Position numbers and translations under genes: made by a program
Source: an uncultured Eubacteriales bacterium
GTDB taxonomy: Bacteria > Bacillota > Clostridia > Lachnospirales > Lachnospiraceae
Assembly (NCBI GenBank): GCA_900317515.1
Contig: ONHA01000016.1
Coordinates: forward strand, 1 to 59,269
Length of the DNA stretch: 59,269 nucleotides
Reading direction: 5' to 3'
The notes under the pieces: model-generated
What the model was told of the DNA's origin: nothing
Seen by the model: the letters and a program-made list of their open reading frames with translations, nothing else
Databases searched by the model: none
Part shown: positions 14,800 to 23,580 of the stretch, in pieces
Layout: each line of letters opens with the position of its first letter
How positions within the stretch are numbered: position 1 is the stretch's first letter

Positions 14800-16313
14800 A
14801 GAAAAAACTGCCGATCGTTCTCCTGACCGCTTCATGTGCTCTGCTCCCGCTTGCGGCGCGGCCGGTACGGGCGGACGATAATCTCCTGTCCGGCTATACC
14901 CGGGTCGAGAAGGTTTATGCGATGGTGGATGCGCCTTCATTTTTGAATGTGCGCGAGCGGGCAGACAAAAAGAGCCGGATCGTCGGGATCCTGCATCCGG
15001 GGGATTTCTGTTACATCCTCTACGGGGCAGGCAAGGAGCGCGTCTATATCGAGTCAAATGAACTTCGCGGCTTTGTGGACGGAAAATGGCTCCGGACGGG
15101 CGATGAGATCACCTCCTTCGCGAAGATAACGACCGTCAACGGGACGGTCCCGGAGGGAATCGTGATCGTCGCGCCGGAGAACAACAAGGCGGTCTCCTAC
15201 ACGCTGACAACTACGCAGGATGTATCCGGTGAGAGCCCGGCGGAAGGGAGCCCGGAAGCTGCGGCAGCGCCGGCAGAAGATGGCGCGGAAGGGGCGAAAG
15301 CGCCGGCGGAGGAAAATGCAGTGCCGGCAGGCAGCGCGGCGGCCGTCTCATCGGTTGCGGTCGGCTCATCGGACAACTATGCCTACGAGCTCAAGGCCGT
15401 GGCCGTGAAGAATTTAAGCGAAGCGGCCCTTTCCGGGGACCTGGCGGCCCAGGAGGAGATCATACAGTTCATCGCGACCGCCGCGGACGCGGAGTGGAAC
15501 CGCTACGGGTATCTGAAATCCGTGGTCATCGCCCAGGTCGTGGAGGAGACGGAGTGGCTTTCATTTCCCGCATACGGAGGGATCCTGCCCTCCGACAACA
15601 ATGTGCTGGGGATTCCGGTTGACTTCCTGACGGGCCTCTGGGCCAGCAACTGGTCCGGGACGAGCGCGATTCGGAATATCTACGGTGAGGAGACGGAGAT
15701 CCGCGTCTACGAGAGCGTCAACGCCTGCCTCATGGACTATGCCGCGTTCATGGTCGGGGTGCACCCGGAGCTTGCGCGGGAGCTGGACGCTGAGAAAGTG
15801 CTGGTGACGGCGCTTGGGAGCAACGGAGAGCCGACGGAGTATACGGAGCGGCTTAAAATGCTGATCGGGCTCTACGATCTCACGAGGTTTGACCCGGCAC
15901 CGCTGCCGGAAGAGCCGGAGGAGCCGGAAAACCCGGCCGCCCGCATCGACGAGTCGGGCTACGGCGCCGGCGAGCTGGAACTCATCTGGGCGCTGGTCGC
16001 CCAGGAGGATGACACCTCCTACGAGGGTGCGCTGGCGGTCATTTCCAGTGTCATGAACCGGGCGGATATGAATTACGGCGGTCACGGAACAGGGGCTCTG
16101 GACCAGCTGACGGCGCCCGGCCAGTTCTGCTATTCGCCGGAGATATCACCCAGCTCTGTGTGGGAGTGGCGGCTTGGCGGCAATGTCGCCGAATTCGTGA
16201 AAGCGGCCGTCAACGACTGCCTGAACGGAGGCATCCGCAATCACGGATATATCAATTTCCGCAGTTATGACGGCGGAGGATGGGTCCGGATTGGAACAAA
16301 TTACTACTTTTGA
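14796..16313 (+). CDS. Secreted SH3b / glucosaminidase-like / SleB-like cell wall hydrolase
   Basis: The 505-residue product starts with a signal peptide (KKKLPIVLLTASCALLPLAA, cleavage near PVRA-DD). A bacterial SH3 domain follows (about 35-105; SFLNVRERADKKSRIVGIL). Next comes an Ala/Glu/Pro-rich linker (about 145-190), then a glucosaminidase-like region (about 210-370) with SVVIAQVVEETEW, NNVLGIPVDF and RVYESVNACLMDYA. The C-terminal domain (about 390-505) has LIWALVAQED, EGALAVISSVMNRAD and FCYSPE, as in the SleB/Hydrolase_2 family. It should cleave peptidoglycan with two different active sites. The usual EA of the SleB-type motif is QED here. A terminator follows directly. Confidence 0.82.
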   Translation: MKKKLPIVLLTASCALLPLAARPVRADDNLLSGYTRVEKVYAMVDAPSFLNVRERADKKSRIVGILHPGDFCYILYGAGKERVYIESNELRGFVDGKWLRTGDEITSFAKITTVNGTVPEGIVIVAPENNKAVSYTLTTTQDVSGESPAEGSPEAAAAPAEDGAEGAKAPAEENAVPAGSAAAVSSVAVGSSDNYAYELKAVAVKNLSEAALSGDLAAQEEIIQFIATAADAEWNRYGYLKSVVIAQVVEETEWLSFPAYGGILPSDNNVLGIPVDFLTGLWASNWSGTSAIRNIYGEETEIRVYESVNACLMDYAAFMVGVHPELARELDAEKVLVTALGSNGEPTEYTERLKMLIGLYDLTRFDPAPLPEEPEEPENPAARIDESGYGAGELELIWALVAQEDDTSYEGALAVISSVMNRADMNYGGHGTGALDQLTAPGQFCYSPEISPSSVWEWRLGGNVAEFVKAAVNDCLNGGIRNHGYINFRSYDGGGWVRIGTNYYF

Positions 16314-16317
16314 ATTG

Positions 16318-16351
16318 AACCCCGCTCTTTTCTTGACAAGAGCGGGGTTTT
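16318..16351 (+). terminator. Rho-independent terminator after the cell wall hydrolase
   Basis: A 12-bp stem pairs 16318-16329 with 16338-16349 (AACCCCGCTCTT with AAGAGCGGGGTT) around an 8-nt loop, ending in TTTT. The loop and 3' arm contain the -35 box of the next promoter. Confidence 0.85.
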
Positions 16352-16362
16352 AAGCGTATACT
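16333..16362 (+). promoter_or_regulatory. ileS promoter nested in the upstream terminator
   Basis: TTGACA (16333-16338) lies at the terminator loop, followed by an 18-nt spacer and TATACT (16357-16362). Transcription would begin near 16369, giving a ~75-nt leader for ileS. That leader is too short for a T-box. Confidence 0.75.
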
Positions 16363-16441
16363 ATTCAAACCGTTTTGTGCGCATGTGCGCAGCGGATTGA
16401 TAGAAGGCATTACCTGACGAGAAAAGGAGCCAAGAAAGACA

Positions 16442-19400
16442 ATGTATAAGAAAGTAGACACAGACCTGAATTTTGTCGACAGAGAGAAAAGGGTTGCGAT
16501 GTTCTGGAAGGACAAGGACATCTTCCAGAAGAGCATCGACCAGAGGAAGGACTGCCCGACGTACATGTTCTACGACGGACCGCCCACCGCGAACGGCAAG
16601 CCCCACATCGGGCACGTTCTGACCCGCGTTATCAAGGATATGATCCCGCGCTATCACGCCATGAAGGGCGAGCTTGTGCCCAGAAAGGCCGGCTGGGACA
16701 CCCACGGACTTCCGGTTGAGATCGAGGTCGAGAAGGAGATCGGCATCGAGGGCAAGGAGGCGATCGAGGCCTACGGCGTCGAGCCCTTCATTGCAAAATG
16801 CAAGGAATCCGTCTGGAAATATGAAGGCATGTGGAGAGAGTTCTCCGACATCGTCGGCTTCTGGGCCGACATGGATCACCCCTATGTCACGTATCACGAC
16901 AATTTCATCGAGTCCGAGTGGTGGGCTCTGAAGCAGATCTTCGACAGAGGCCTCCTCTACAAGGGCTATAAGGTCGTTCCGTACTGCCCGTCCTGCGGCA
17001 CCCCGCTTTCGAGCCACGAGGTCGCTCAGGGCTACAAGACCCTGAAGGAGAAGTCCGCGATCGTCCGCTTCAAGGCCAAGGACGGCGATTTCTACTATCT
17101 TGCATGGACGACCACGCCCTGGACCCTTCCGTCCAACACGGCGCTCTGCGTAAACCCGCACGAGACCTACGTGAAGGTGAAGGACGGCGAGTATACGTAT
17201 GTGATGGCTGAGGCGCTTGTCGAGAAGGTCATCGGAGAAAATGCAGAGATCCTCGAGCGCTGCACCGGCAAGGATCTTGAGGGCAGAGAGTACGAGGCCC
17301 TTTATCAGTGCGCCCAGGATGTCGCCGACAAGCAGGGCAAGAAGGCATTCTTCGTAACAACCGATGAGTATGTCACCATGACCGACGGTACCGGCATCGT
17401 TCATATCGCTCCGGCCTTCGGTGAGGACGACTCCCGCATCGGCCGCAATTACGACCTGCCGCTCATCAAGTTCGTCGACGAGCAGGGCCGCATGACGGCG
17501 GAGACTCCGTTTGCGGGCTATCGCTGCAAGCCGACCGAGAAGGAAGTCAAGGAAGGCGCCGTAAGCTGCGATCCGGAAGTCTTAAAGGACCTCAAGGCCC
17601 GCGGACTCCTCGCAGCAGCTCCGAAGTTCGAGCATGATTACCCGCACTGCTGGCGCTGCGGCACGCCTCTTATTTACTATGCACGCGAGTCCTGGTTCAT
17701 CCGCATGACGGCCGTCAAGGATGACCTCGTCCGCAACAATAAAAAGATCAACTGGATCCCGAAGACGATCGGCGAAGGCCGCTTCGGCGACTGGCTGGAG
17801 AACATCCAGGACTGGGCGCTCTCCCGCAACCGCTACTGGGGCACACCGCTCCCCGTCTGGATCTGCGACGACTGCGGCAAGCAGCATGCGATCGGCTCCA
17901 AGGAAGAGCTGAAGGCCATGTCGGACAACTGCCCGGACGATATCGAGCTCCACAAGCCGTTTATCGACCGCGTCGAGCTTAAATGCCCGTGCTGCGGCGG
18001 CAAGATGCACCGTGTGCCGGAAGTCATCGACTGCTGGTTCGATTCGGGCGCGATGCCGTTTGCGCAGCATCACTATCCGTTCGAGAATCAGGATCTCTTC
18101 AAGGCTCAGTTCCCGGCCAGCTTCATCTCCGAGGCGGTCGACCAGACCCGCGGCTGGTTCTACTCGCTGCACGCGATCTCGACGCTCATTTTCAACAAGC
18201 CCTGCTTCGAAAATGTCATCGTCCTGGGTCTTGTGCAGGATGAGAACGGCCAGAAGATGTCCAAATCCAAGGGCAACGCGGTCGACCCGATGAAGGCGCT
18301 CGCCGAGTACGGCGCGGACGCGATCCGCTGGTACTTCATCGTGAACTCCGCTCCGTGGCTCCCGAGCCGTTTCTACGGCAAGGCGGTCCAGGAAGGCCAG
18401 AGAAAGTTCCTCGGCACTCTGTGGAACACCTATGCGTTCTACGTACTGTACGCAAATATCGACGAATTCAATCCGCTTGAGCATGCTCTCGAGTATGACA
18501 AGCTCCCGGTCATTGACAAATGGATCCTGTCCCGCCTCAACTCCACGATCGCGGAGGTCGACGCGGACATGGCTTCCTATAAGATCCCGGAATCCGGAAA
18601 GGCTCTGCAGGCCTTCGTGGACGACCTCTCCAACTGGTATGTCCGCCGCTGCCGCAGCCGTTTCTGGGCCAAGGGCATGGAGCAGGATAAGGTAAACGCT
18701 TACATGACGCTGTACACCTCCCTGGTGACGCTCTGCAAGCTGGCTGCCCCGATGATCCCGTTCATGACGGAGGAGATCTACCAGAACCTCGTCGTGAGCG
18801 TCGATCCGAACGCTCCGGAGAGCATCCACCTCTGCGATTATCCGAAGGCGGATCCGGCCATGATCGATAAGGAGCTCGAGGCCAACATGAAGCATGTCCT
18901 CGACATCGTCGTCCTCGGCCGCGCGGCCCGCAACGAGAGCGGCATCAAGAACCGCCAGCCGATCGGCCGCATGATCGTGAAGGCTCCGTTCGATGTGCCG
19001 TCCTTCTATCAGGACATCATCACAGACGAGCTGAACGTCAAGAAGATGGAGCTCTCGGATGAGGCGGACAGCTTCATTTCCTACACCTTTAAGCCCCAGA
19101 TGAGGACGGTCGGACCGAAGTTCGGCAAGCTCCTCGGCGGAATCAGAAAGCTCCTTTCCGAGATCGACGGCAAGGCCGCGATGAAGGAACTTAATGAGGA
19201 CGGAACACTGGCCCTCGACGTGAACGGCACCCGCGTTGTCCTTGAGAAGGAAGACCTGCTCATCGACATGGCGCAGACCGAAGGCTTCGAGACCCAGTCC
19301 TACGGCGGCATCACGGTCGTCCTTGACAAGGCTCTGACACCGGAGCTCATCGAGGAAGGCTTTGTGCGCGAGCTGGTCAGCAAGATCCAGACCATGCGCA

Positions 19401-19603
19401 AGGAGGCCGGCTTCGAGGTTATGGACCGCATCACGGTCTATGCTTCGGGAAATGAAAAGATCGAGCAGATCCTGCGCGACAACGAGAAGAGCGTTGCGGC
19501 GGATGTTCTGGCGGATGGTTTCATTTTCAATGAGACGGACGGCTATGTGAAAGACTGGAAGATCAACACCGAGAAGGTCACGCTGGGCGTGAAGAAGAAT
19601 TGA
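16442..19603 (+). CDS. ileS: Isoleucyl-tRNA synthetase, eukaryote-like type
   Basis: The 1053-residue class I synthetase has PHIGH in NGKPHIGHVLTRVIKDM (near residue 54) and GQKMSKSKGN (near 605). The CP1 editing region, WTTTPWTLPSNTALCV, and the CWRCG and CPCC cysteine clusters are visible. Length and N-terminus (YKKVDTDLNFVDREKRVAMFW) match the longer IleS2 group shared with eukaryotes and many Clostridia, which as a group tolerates mupirocin better than the common bacterial type. That property is family knowledge, not tested here. ATG 16442 follows AAAAGGAG with a rather long spacer. The gene is monocistronic between the nested promoter and the stem-loop at 19617. Confidence 0.97.
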   Translation: MYKKVDTDLNFVDREKRVAMFWKDKDIFQKSIDQRKDCPTYMFYDGPPTANGKPHIGHVLTRVIKDMIPRYHAMKGELVPRKAGWDTHGLPVEIEVEKEIGIEGKEAIEAYGVEPFIAKCKESVWKYEGMWREFSDIVGFWADMDHPYVTYHDNFIESEWWALKQIFDRGLLYKGYKVVPYCPSCGTPLSSHEVAQGYKTLKEKSAIVRFKAKDGDFYYLAWTTTPWTLPSNTALCVNPHETYVKVKDGEYTYVMAEALVEKVIGENAEILERCTGKDLEGREYEALYQCAQDVADKQGKKAFFVTTDEYVTMTDGTGIVHIAPAFGEDDSRIGRNYDLPLIKFVDEQGRMTAETPFAGYRCKPTEKEVKEGAVSCDPEVLKDLKARGLLAAAPKFEHDYPHCWRCGTPLIYYARESWFIRMTAVKDDLVRNNKKINWIPKTIGEGRFGDWLENIQDWALSRNRYWGTPLPVWICDDCGKQHAIGSKEELKAMSDNCPDDIELHKPFIDRVELKCPCCGGKMHRVPEVIDCWFDSGAMPFAQHHYPFENQDLFKAQFPASFISEAVDQTRGWFYSLHAISTLIFNKPCFENVIVLGLVQDENGQKMSKSKGNAVDPMKALAEYGADAIRWYFIVNSAPWLPSRFYGKAVQEGQRKFLGTLWNTYAFYVLYANIDEFNPLEHALEYDKLPVIDKWILSRLNSTIAEVDADMASYKIPESGKALQAFVDDLSNWYVRRCRSRFWAKGMEQDKVNAYMTLYTSLVTLCKLAAPMIPFMTEEIYQNLVVSVDPNAPESIHLCDYPKADPAMIDKELEANMKHVLDIVVLGRAARNESGIKNRQPIGRMIVKAPFDVPSFYQDIITDELNVKKMELSDEADSFISYTFKPQMRTVGPKFGKLLGGIRKLLSEIDGKAAMKELNEDGTLALDVNGTRVVLEKEDLLIDMAQTEGFETQSYGGITVVLDKALTPELIEEGFVRELVSKIQTMRKEAGFEVMDRITVYASGNEKIEQILRDNEKSVAADVLADGFIFNETDGYVKDWKINTEKVTLGVKKN

Positions 19604-19616
19604 TATAAAGGGAGTA

Positions 19617-19640
19617 AGGCTCCGTTTTCGGACGGAGCCT
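19617..19640 (+). terminator. Stem-loop between ileS and glgP
   Basis: The 9-bp stem AGGCTCCGT / ACGGAGCCT has a 6-nt loop but is not followed by a T-run. It may be a weak terminator or a processing or attenuation structure in a read-through transcript. Confidence 0.5.
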
Positions 19641-19671
19641 GTTATGAAAAATTCAGTACGGAGGTTTTATT

Positions 19672-22164
19672 TTGGCAGAGAAGAAAGATGCGGTGAAAAC
19701 CGCTAAACCCGCGAAGGCAAAGAAGTTCAACAAAGCCCAGTTCAAGGCGGATGTCCAGGCCAGCATGAGGGTCCTGTACCGCAAGGATCTCGAGGATGCC
19801 GACCAGCAGGAGATCTTCCAGGCGGTCTGCAACGTCATCGAGAGCACGATCATCGACAACTGGATGGAGTCCTGCAAGCGCTTTGAGGAGAACAACACGA
19901 AGATCGTCTATTATCTCTCGATGGAGTTCCTGATCGGCCGTCTCATGGGCAACAATCTCTTAAATCTTGGCGAGTATGACGGCGTGCGCGAAGCTCTTGA
20001 GGAGCTCGGCCTCGACATCAACGCTCTTGAGGACCAGGAGCCGGATCCGGCTCTCGGCAACGGCGGTCTCGGAAGACTGGCCGCCTGCTTCCTTGACTCT
20101 CTCGCAACGGGCGGCTACCACGCTTACGGCTGCGGCATCCGCTATCACTACGGTATGTTCAAGCAGAAGATCAAGGACGGCTTCCAGCGTGAGGTTCCGG
20201 ACAACTGGCTGAAGAACGGCTATCCGTTCGAGCTGAAGCGCCCGGAGCATTCCCATGAGATCTTCTTCGGCGGCAACACCAGAGCGGAGTACGATCCGGC
20301 TCTCGGCAAGAACCGCTACATCTACGAGAACTATTCTTCGGTCCGTGCGGTTCCGTACGACATTCCGGTCGTCGGCTTCAAGAACGGCGTTGTCAACGCG
20401 CTCCGCATCTGGGACGCTGAGGCGATCAACGACTTTGAGCTGGCTTCCTTCGACCGCGGCGACTACGCCAAGGCTGTCGAGCAGAACAACCTGGCCAAGA
20501 CCATCACGGAAGTCCTTTACCCGAACGACAACCATATGTCCGGTAAGGAGCTCCGCTTAAAACAGCAGTATTTCTTCGTATCCGCGTCCGTTCAGGAGGC
20601 TCTCTGCAAGCATCTGCGCCACTACGGCACGCTCAAGAACCTGCCGGAGAAGGTTGCGTTCCAGATGAACGACACTCATCCGACGGTCGCCGTTCCGGAG
20701 CTTATGCGTCTTCTCATGGACGAGTACGGCATGGAGTGGGATGAAGCCTGGGACATCACGACCAGAACCTGCGCCTACACGAACCACACGATCATGCAGG
20801 AGGCTCTCGAGAAATGGCCGATCGACCTCTTCTCCCGCCTGCTCCCGCGTGTCTACGAGATCATCGAGGAGATCAACCGCCGTCACATGATCGAGGTGAA
20901 CCGCAGATATCCGAACGACTACAACAAGGTCAAGAATCTCGCCATCATCTTCGACGGCCAGGTCCGCATGGCTTACCTTGCGATCGTCGGCGGCCACTCC
21001 GTCAACGGCGTTGCGGCTCTGCACACCGAGATCCTCAAGAAGGACGTTCTCCGCGACTTCTACGAGATGATGCCGGACAAGTTCAACAACAAGACCAACG
21101 GCATCACCCAAAGACGTTTCCTGCTGCACGGCAACCGCCTGCTGGCAGACTGGGTCACCGACAAGATCGGCACCCGCTGGGTGACGGACCTCTCCGAGCT
21201 TTCCGAGCTCAAGCTCTATGTCGATGACGAGCGCGCACAGCATGAGTTCCTGAACATCAAGCTGAAAAATAAAGAGCGCCTCGCCCAGTACATCCTGGAG
21301 CACAACGGCATCGAGGTCGATCCGTATTCGATCTTCGACGTCCAGGTCAAGCGTCTGCACGAGTACAAGCGCCAGCTGCTGAATATCCTGCACGTCATGT
21401 ACCTCCGCAACAAGCTGCTTGAGAATCCGAACATGGATTTCTATCCGAGAACATTCATCTTCGGCGCCAAGGCTTCCGCGGGCTACAAGACCGCCAAGCT
21501 CATCATCAAGCTGATCAACTCCGTGGCGGATGTCGTCAACAATGATCCGGCGCTGCATGACCGCATCAAGGTCGTCTTCATCGAGGACTACAAGGTCTCC
21601 AACGGCGAGATGATCTTCGCGGCGGCTGACGTCTCCGAGCAGATCTCCACGGCTTCCAAGGAGGCTTCCGGTACCGGCAACATGAAGTTCATGCTGAACG
21701 GCGCTCCGACCCTCGGCACCATGGACGGTGCTAACGTCGAGATCGTTCAGGAGGTCGGCGAGGAGAATGCATTTATCTTCGGTCTCTCCTCCGACGAGGT
21801 CATCCACTACGAGCACAACGGCGGCTACTATCCGAACAATATCTTCAATTCGGACGGCGAGATCCGTCAGGTGCTGACACAGCTTGTGAACGGGACCTAC
21901 TCCTCCGACACAGAGCTCTTCCGCCCGCTGTATGATTCGCTGCTCACGAACCGCTTCGGCCGTCCGGACCAGTACTTCATCCTTGCGGACTTCCGCTCCT
22001 ATGCGGATGCGCAGAGACGCGTCGGCGAAGCCTTCAAGAACCGCAAGTCCTGGGCGAGAATGGCCATGATGAACACGGCCTGCGCCGGCAAGTTCTCCTC
22101 CGACAGAACCATCGAGGAGTACGTAAGAGACATCTGGCATCTTGACAGCGTGACAAAGAAATAA
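19672..22164 (+). CDS. glgP: Glycogen/maltodextrin phosphorylase
   Basis: The start is TTG at 19672 with GGAGG at 19660-19664. The 830-residue GT35 enzyme shows ALGNGGLGRLAACFLDS, NDTHPTV, KRLHEYKRQ and the pyridoxal-phosphate site EASGTGNMKFMLNGA with Lys672. It releases glucose-1-phosphate from alpha-1,4-glucans by phosphorolysis. The first ~25 residues are Lys/Ala-rich, an extension before the core. Codon use is strongly biased to C-ending codons, as expected for high expression. A strong terminator follows at 22181. Confidence 0.97.
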   Translation: MAEKKDAVKTAKPAKAKKFNKAQFKADVQASMRVLYRKDLEDADQQEIFQAVCNVIESTIIDNWMESCKRFEENNTKIVYYLSMEFLIGRLMGNNLLNLGEYDGVREALEELGLDINALEDQEPDPALGNGGLGRLAACFLDSLATGGYHAYGCGIRYHYGMFKQKIKDGFQREVPDNWLKNGYPFELKRPEHSHEIFFGGNTRAEYDPALGKNRYIYENYSSVRAVPYDIPVVGFKNGVVNALRIWDAEAINDFELASFDRGDYAKAVEQNNLAKTITEVLYPNDNHMSGKELRLKQQYFFVSASVQEALCKHLRHYGTLKNLPEKVAFQMNDTHPTVAVPELMRLLMDEYGMEWDEAWDITTRTCAYTNHTIMQEALEKWPIDLFSRLLPRVYEIIEEINRRHMIEVNRRYPNDYNKVKNLAIIFDGQVRMAYLAIVGGHSVNGVAALHTEILKKDVLRDFYEMMPDKFNNKTNGITQRRFLLHGNRLLADWVTDKIGTRWVTDLSELSELKLYVDDERAQHEFLNIKLKNKERLAQYILEHNGIEVDPYSIFDVQVKRLHEYKRQLLNILHVMYLRNKLLENPNMDFYPRTFIFGAKASAGYKTAKLIIKLINSVADVVNNDPALHDRIKVVFIEDYKVSNGEMIFAAADVSEQISTASKEASGTGNMKFMLNGAPTLGTMDGANVEIVQEVGEENAFIFGLSSDEVIHYEHNGGYYPNNIFNSDGEIRQVLTQLVNGTYSSDTELFRPLYDSLLTNRFGRPDQYFILADFRSYADAQRRVGEAFKNRKSWARMAMMNTACAGKFSSDRTIEEYVRDIWHLDSVTKK

Positions 22165-22180
22165 TTGAAAATAAAAAAAG

Positions 22181-22213
22181 CCTGCGGGTGCCTTAAGCAT
22201 CCGCAGGTTTTTT
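22181..22213. terminator. Bidirectional terminator between glgP and the AGE-family gene
   Basis: An 11-bp stem (one G-T) pairs 22181-22191 with 22197-22207 around CTTAA. It is flanked by AAAAAAA on the left and TTTTTT on the right, so it can stop transcription from both convergent genes. Confidence 0.92.
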
Positions 22214-22217
22214 ATGA

Positions 22218-23453
22218 TCAGCAGTATTTTTTGACGGCGGCCGCAATGGAGATCTCGGACGGCAGGTAGGGAATGAGCGTCGCCTGGAAGGCGTGGTAGA
22301 GGTCGGATTTTCCCGGCCAGACCGTGCCTTTAAGATGATTCTGCGCATCTAGCTGGTGGAACCAGGAGCCGTTTACGTGGTCCAGGACCGTCTCGTCGAG
22401 ATACTTCATGAAGGTCTCGTAGCAGTCGGCGTAGGACTGCTTTCCGGTTACATGGAAGAGCATCCCTGAGGTGTTCAGGGCCTCTGCGAGGGTCCAGTGC
22501 ATGCGGTCGTGGACGACCGGGGTGCCGTCCCAGTCCGTCGTGTAGACGATGCCGGGGGCTCCGTCCACGTTCCAGGCGTCCGTGACGGCCCGGTTGAAGA
22601 GATTTTCGGCGGCGCCTATGAAGGGGGCTGCATTTTCCTTGTCATCCGGATAGGACGAGAGCGCCCACTGGGTGATGAGGCGGGCCCATTCGATCCCGTG
22701 GCCGGGCGTCGCGCCGTAGGGCTTGAACGGATCGTCCGGGGTCTCCTTGTTGCACTCAAGGTCCGGCGTCCAGTCGGTCTTAAAGTGCTCCGGGATCCGC
22801 CAGCTGTTCGCGGCGGCCCATTCGATCACGTGGGCGATGATCCGGCCGGCCCTCTTCCTGTACTCCTCGCGTCCGGTCGCGTCCGCGACGGCGAGGAAGG
22901 CCTCCACGGAGTGCATGTTGGCGTTGACGCCGCGGTAGGGGTCGCAAATCGTGAATTCGGTGTTCCAGAGGTCTCTTGCAAGGCCGTTCTCCTCATCCCA
23001 GAAGTAACGGTCGTAGACGGCCAGGGCATTTTCGAGAAGCTCGCCCGCACCCGGGCGGCCGGCCAGAAGGGCCGAGGAGGAGGCCAGAATGACAAATGCG
23101 TGGGCGTAGCACTGCTTCATCGGGAGGATATCGTTGTCCTTTGTGAGGCCCGGATACCAGCCGCCGTTTTTCTCATCGTGAAGCTCTCCGGCAAGGCCCT
23201 TGAGGCCGGCGTCGGCGAGCGCCTCCGCTCCGGGGAAGCCGAGCATGGACCCGATGCTGTAGACGTGGGTCATGCGGGATGTGATCCAGGTCTCGCGGGG
23301 ACGGTCGGTCCAGGGAGTCCCGTCATCGCCGAGGTACCAGGACGAGCCGCCCGGCGAGGGGAAGCGGCGTCCGAACTTCAAAAGGTCTTCGCGAAGCTCG
23401 GCGAGAAACTGTCTGTTTTCTTCGGTGTCGACGATATAACGGGCATCTGTCAT
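22218..23453 (-). CDS. AGE-family sugar isomerase/epimerase (YihS-like)
   Basis: The 411-residue product is an (alpha/alpha)6-barrel enzyme of the N-acylglucosamine 2-epimerase superfamily. Recognisable blocks are SRMTHVYSIG, QCYAHAFVILASS, NANMHSVEAFLA and ATPGHGIEWARL, carrying the conserved active-site histidines. The PGHGIEW block is closer to YihS/mannose-isomerase-type members than to renin-binding-protein epimerases. Likely reactions are interconversion of mannose, glucose and fructose or of sulfoquinovose; the substrate cannot be fixed from sequence and no sulfoquinovose genes are nearby. It is a single gene divergent from the TPR/AAA gene. Confidence 0.8.
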   Translation of the reverse strand: MTDARYIVDTEENRQFLAELREDLLKFGRRFPSPGGSSWYLGDDGTPWTDRPRETWITSRMTHVYSIGSMLGFPGAEALADAGLKGLAGELHDEKNGGWYPGLTKDNDILPMKQCYAHAFVILASSSALLAGRPGAGELLENALAVYDRYFWDEENGLARDLWNTEFTICDPYRGVNANMHSVEAFLAVADATGREEYRKRAGRIIAHVIEWAAANSWRIPEHFKTDWTPDLECNKETPDDPFKPYGATPGHGIEWARLITQWALSSYPDDKENAAPFIGAAENLFNRAVTDAWNVDGAPGIVYTTDWDGTPVVHDRMHWTLAEALNTSGMLFHVTGKQSYADCYETFMKYLDETVLDHVNGSWFHQLDAQNHLKGTVWPGKSDLYHAFQATLIPYLPSEISIAAAVKKYC

Positions 23454-23482
23454 TTTATTTTCCTCCTTTCGGTTCTCTCACT

Positions 23483-23527
23483 ATTATAGCATGTTTGGTT
23501 GTAATTTTGTTACGAATATGTTACACT
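23483..23527. promoter_or_regulatory. Divergent promoter region
   Basis: Rightward: TTGTAA (23499-23504), 17-nt spacer, TACACT (23522-23527), serving the TPR/AAA gene. Leftward: TATAAT on the minus strand (23488-23483) preceded by TGC, an extended -10, serving the AGE-family gene. The leftward -35 is poor. Confidence 0.6.
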
Positions 23528-23580
23528 AAGTTAGGATTGTATGGGGAGATGAATTGGCAATCCGATAAGAGGTGGATATT

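Noticed and set aside
16363-16441. T-box riboswitch upstream of ileS
   Set aside because: The leader is only ~75 nt and has no specifier stem or T-box core sequence.
20557-22200. Long minus-strand frame opposite glgP, with similar ones opposite ileS, adhE and metG
   Set aside because: Same cause: highly biased C-ending codons suppress antisense stops. The sense frames carry the catalytic motifs.
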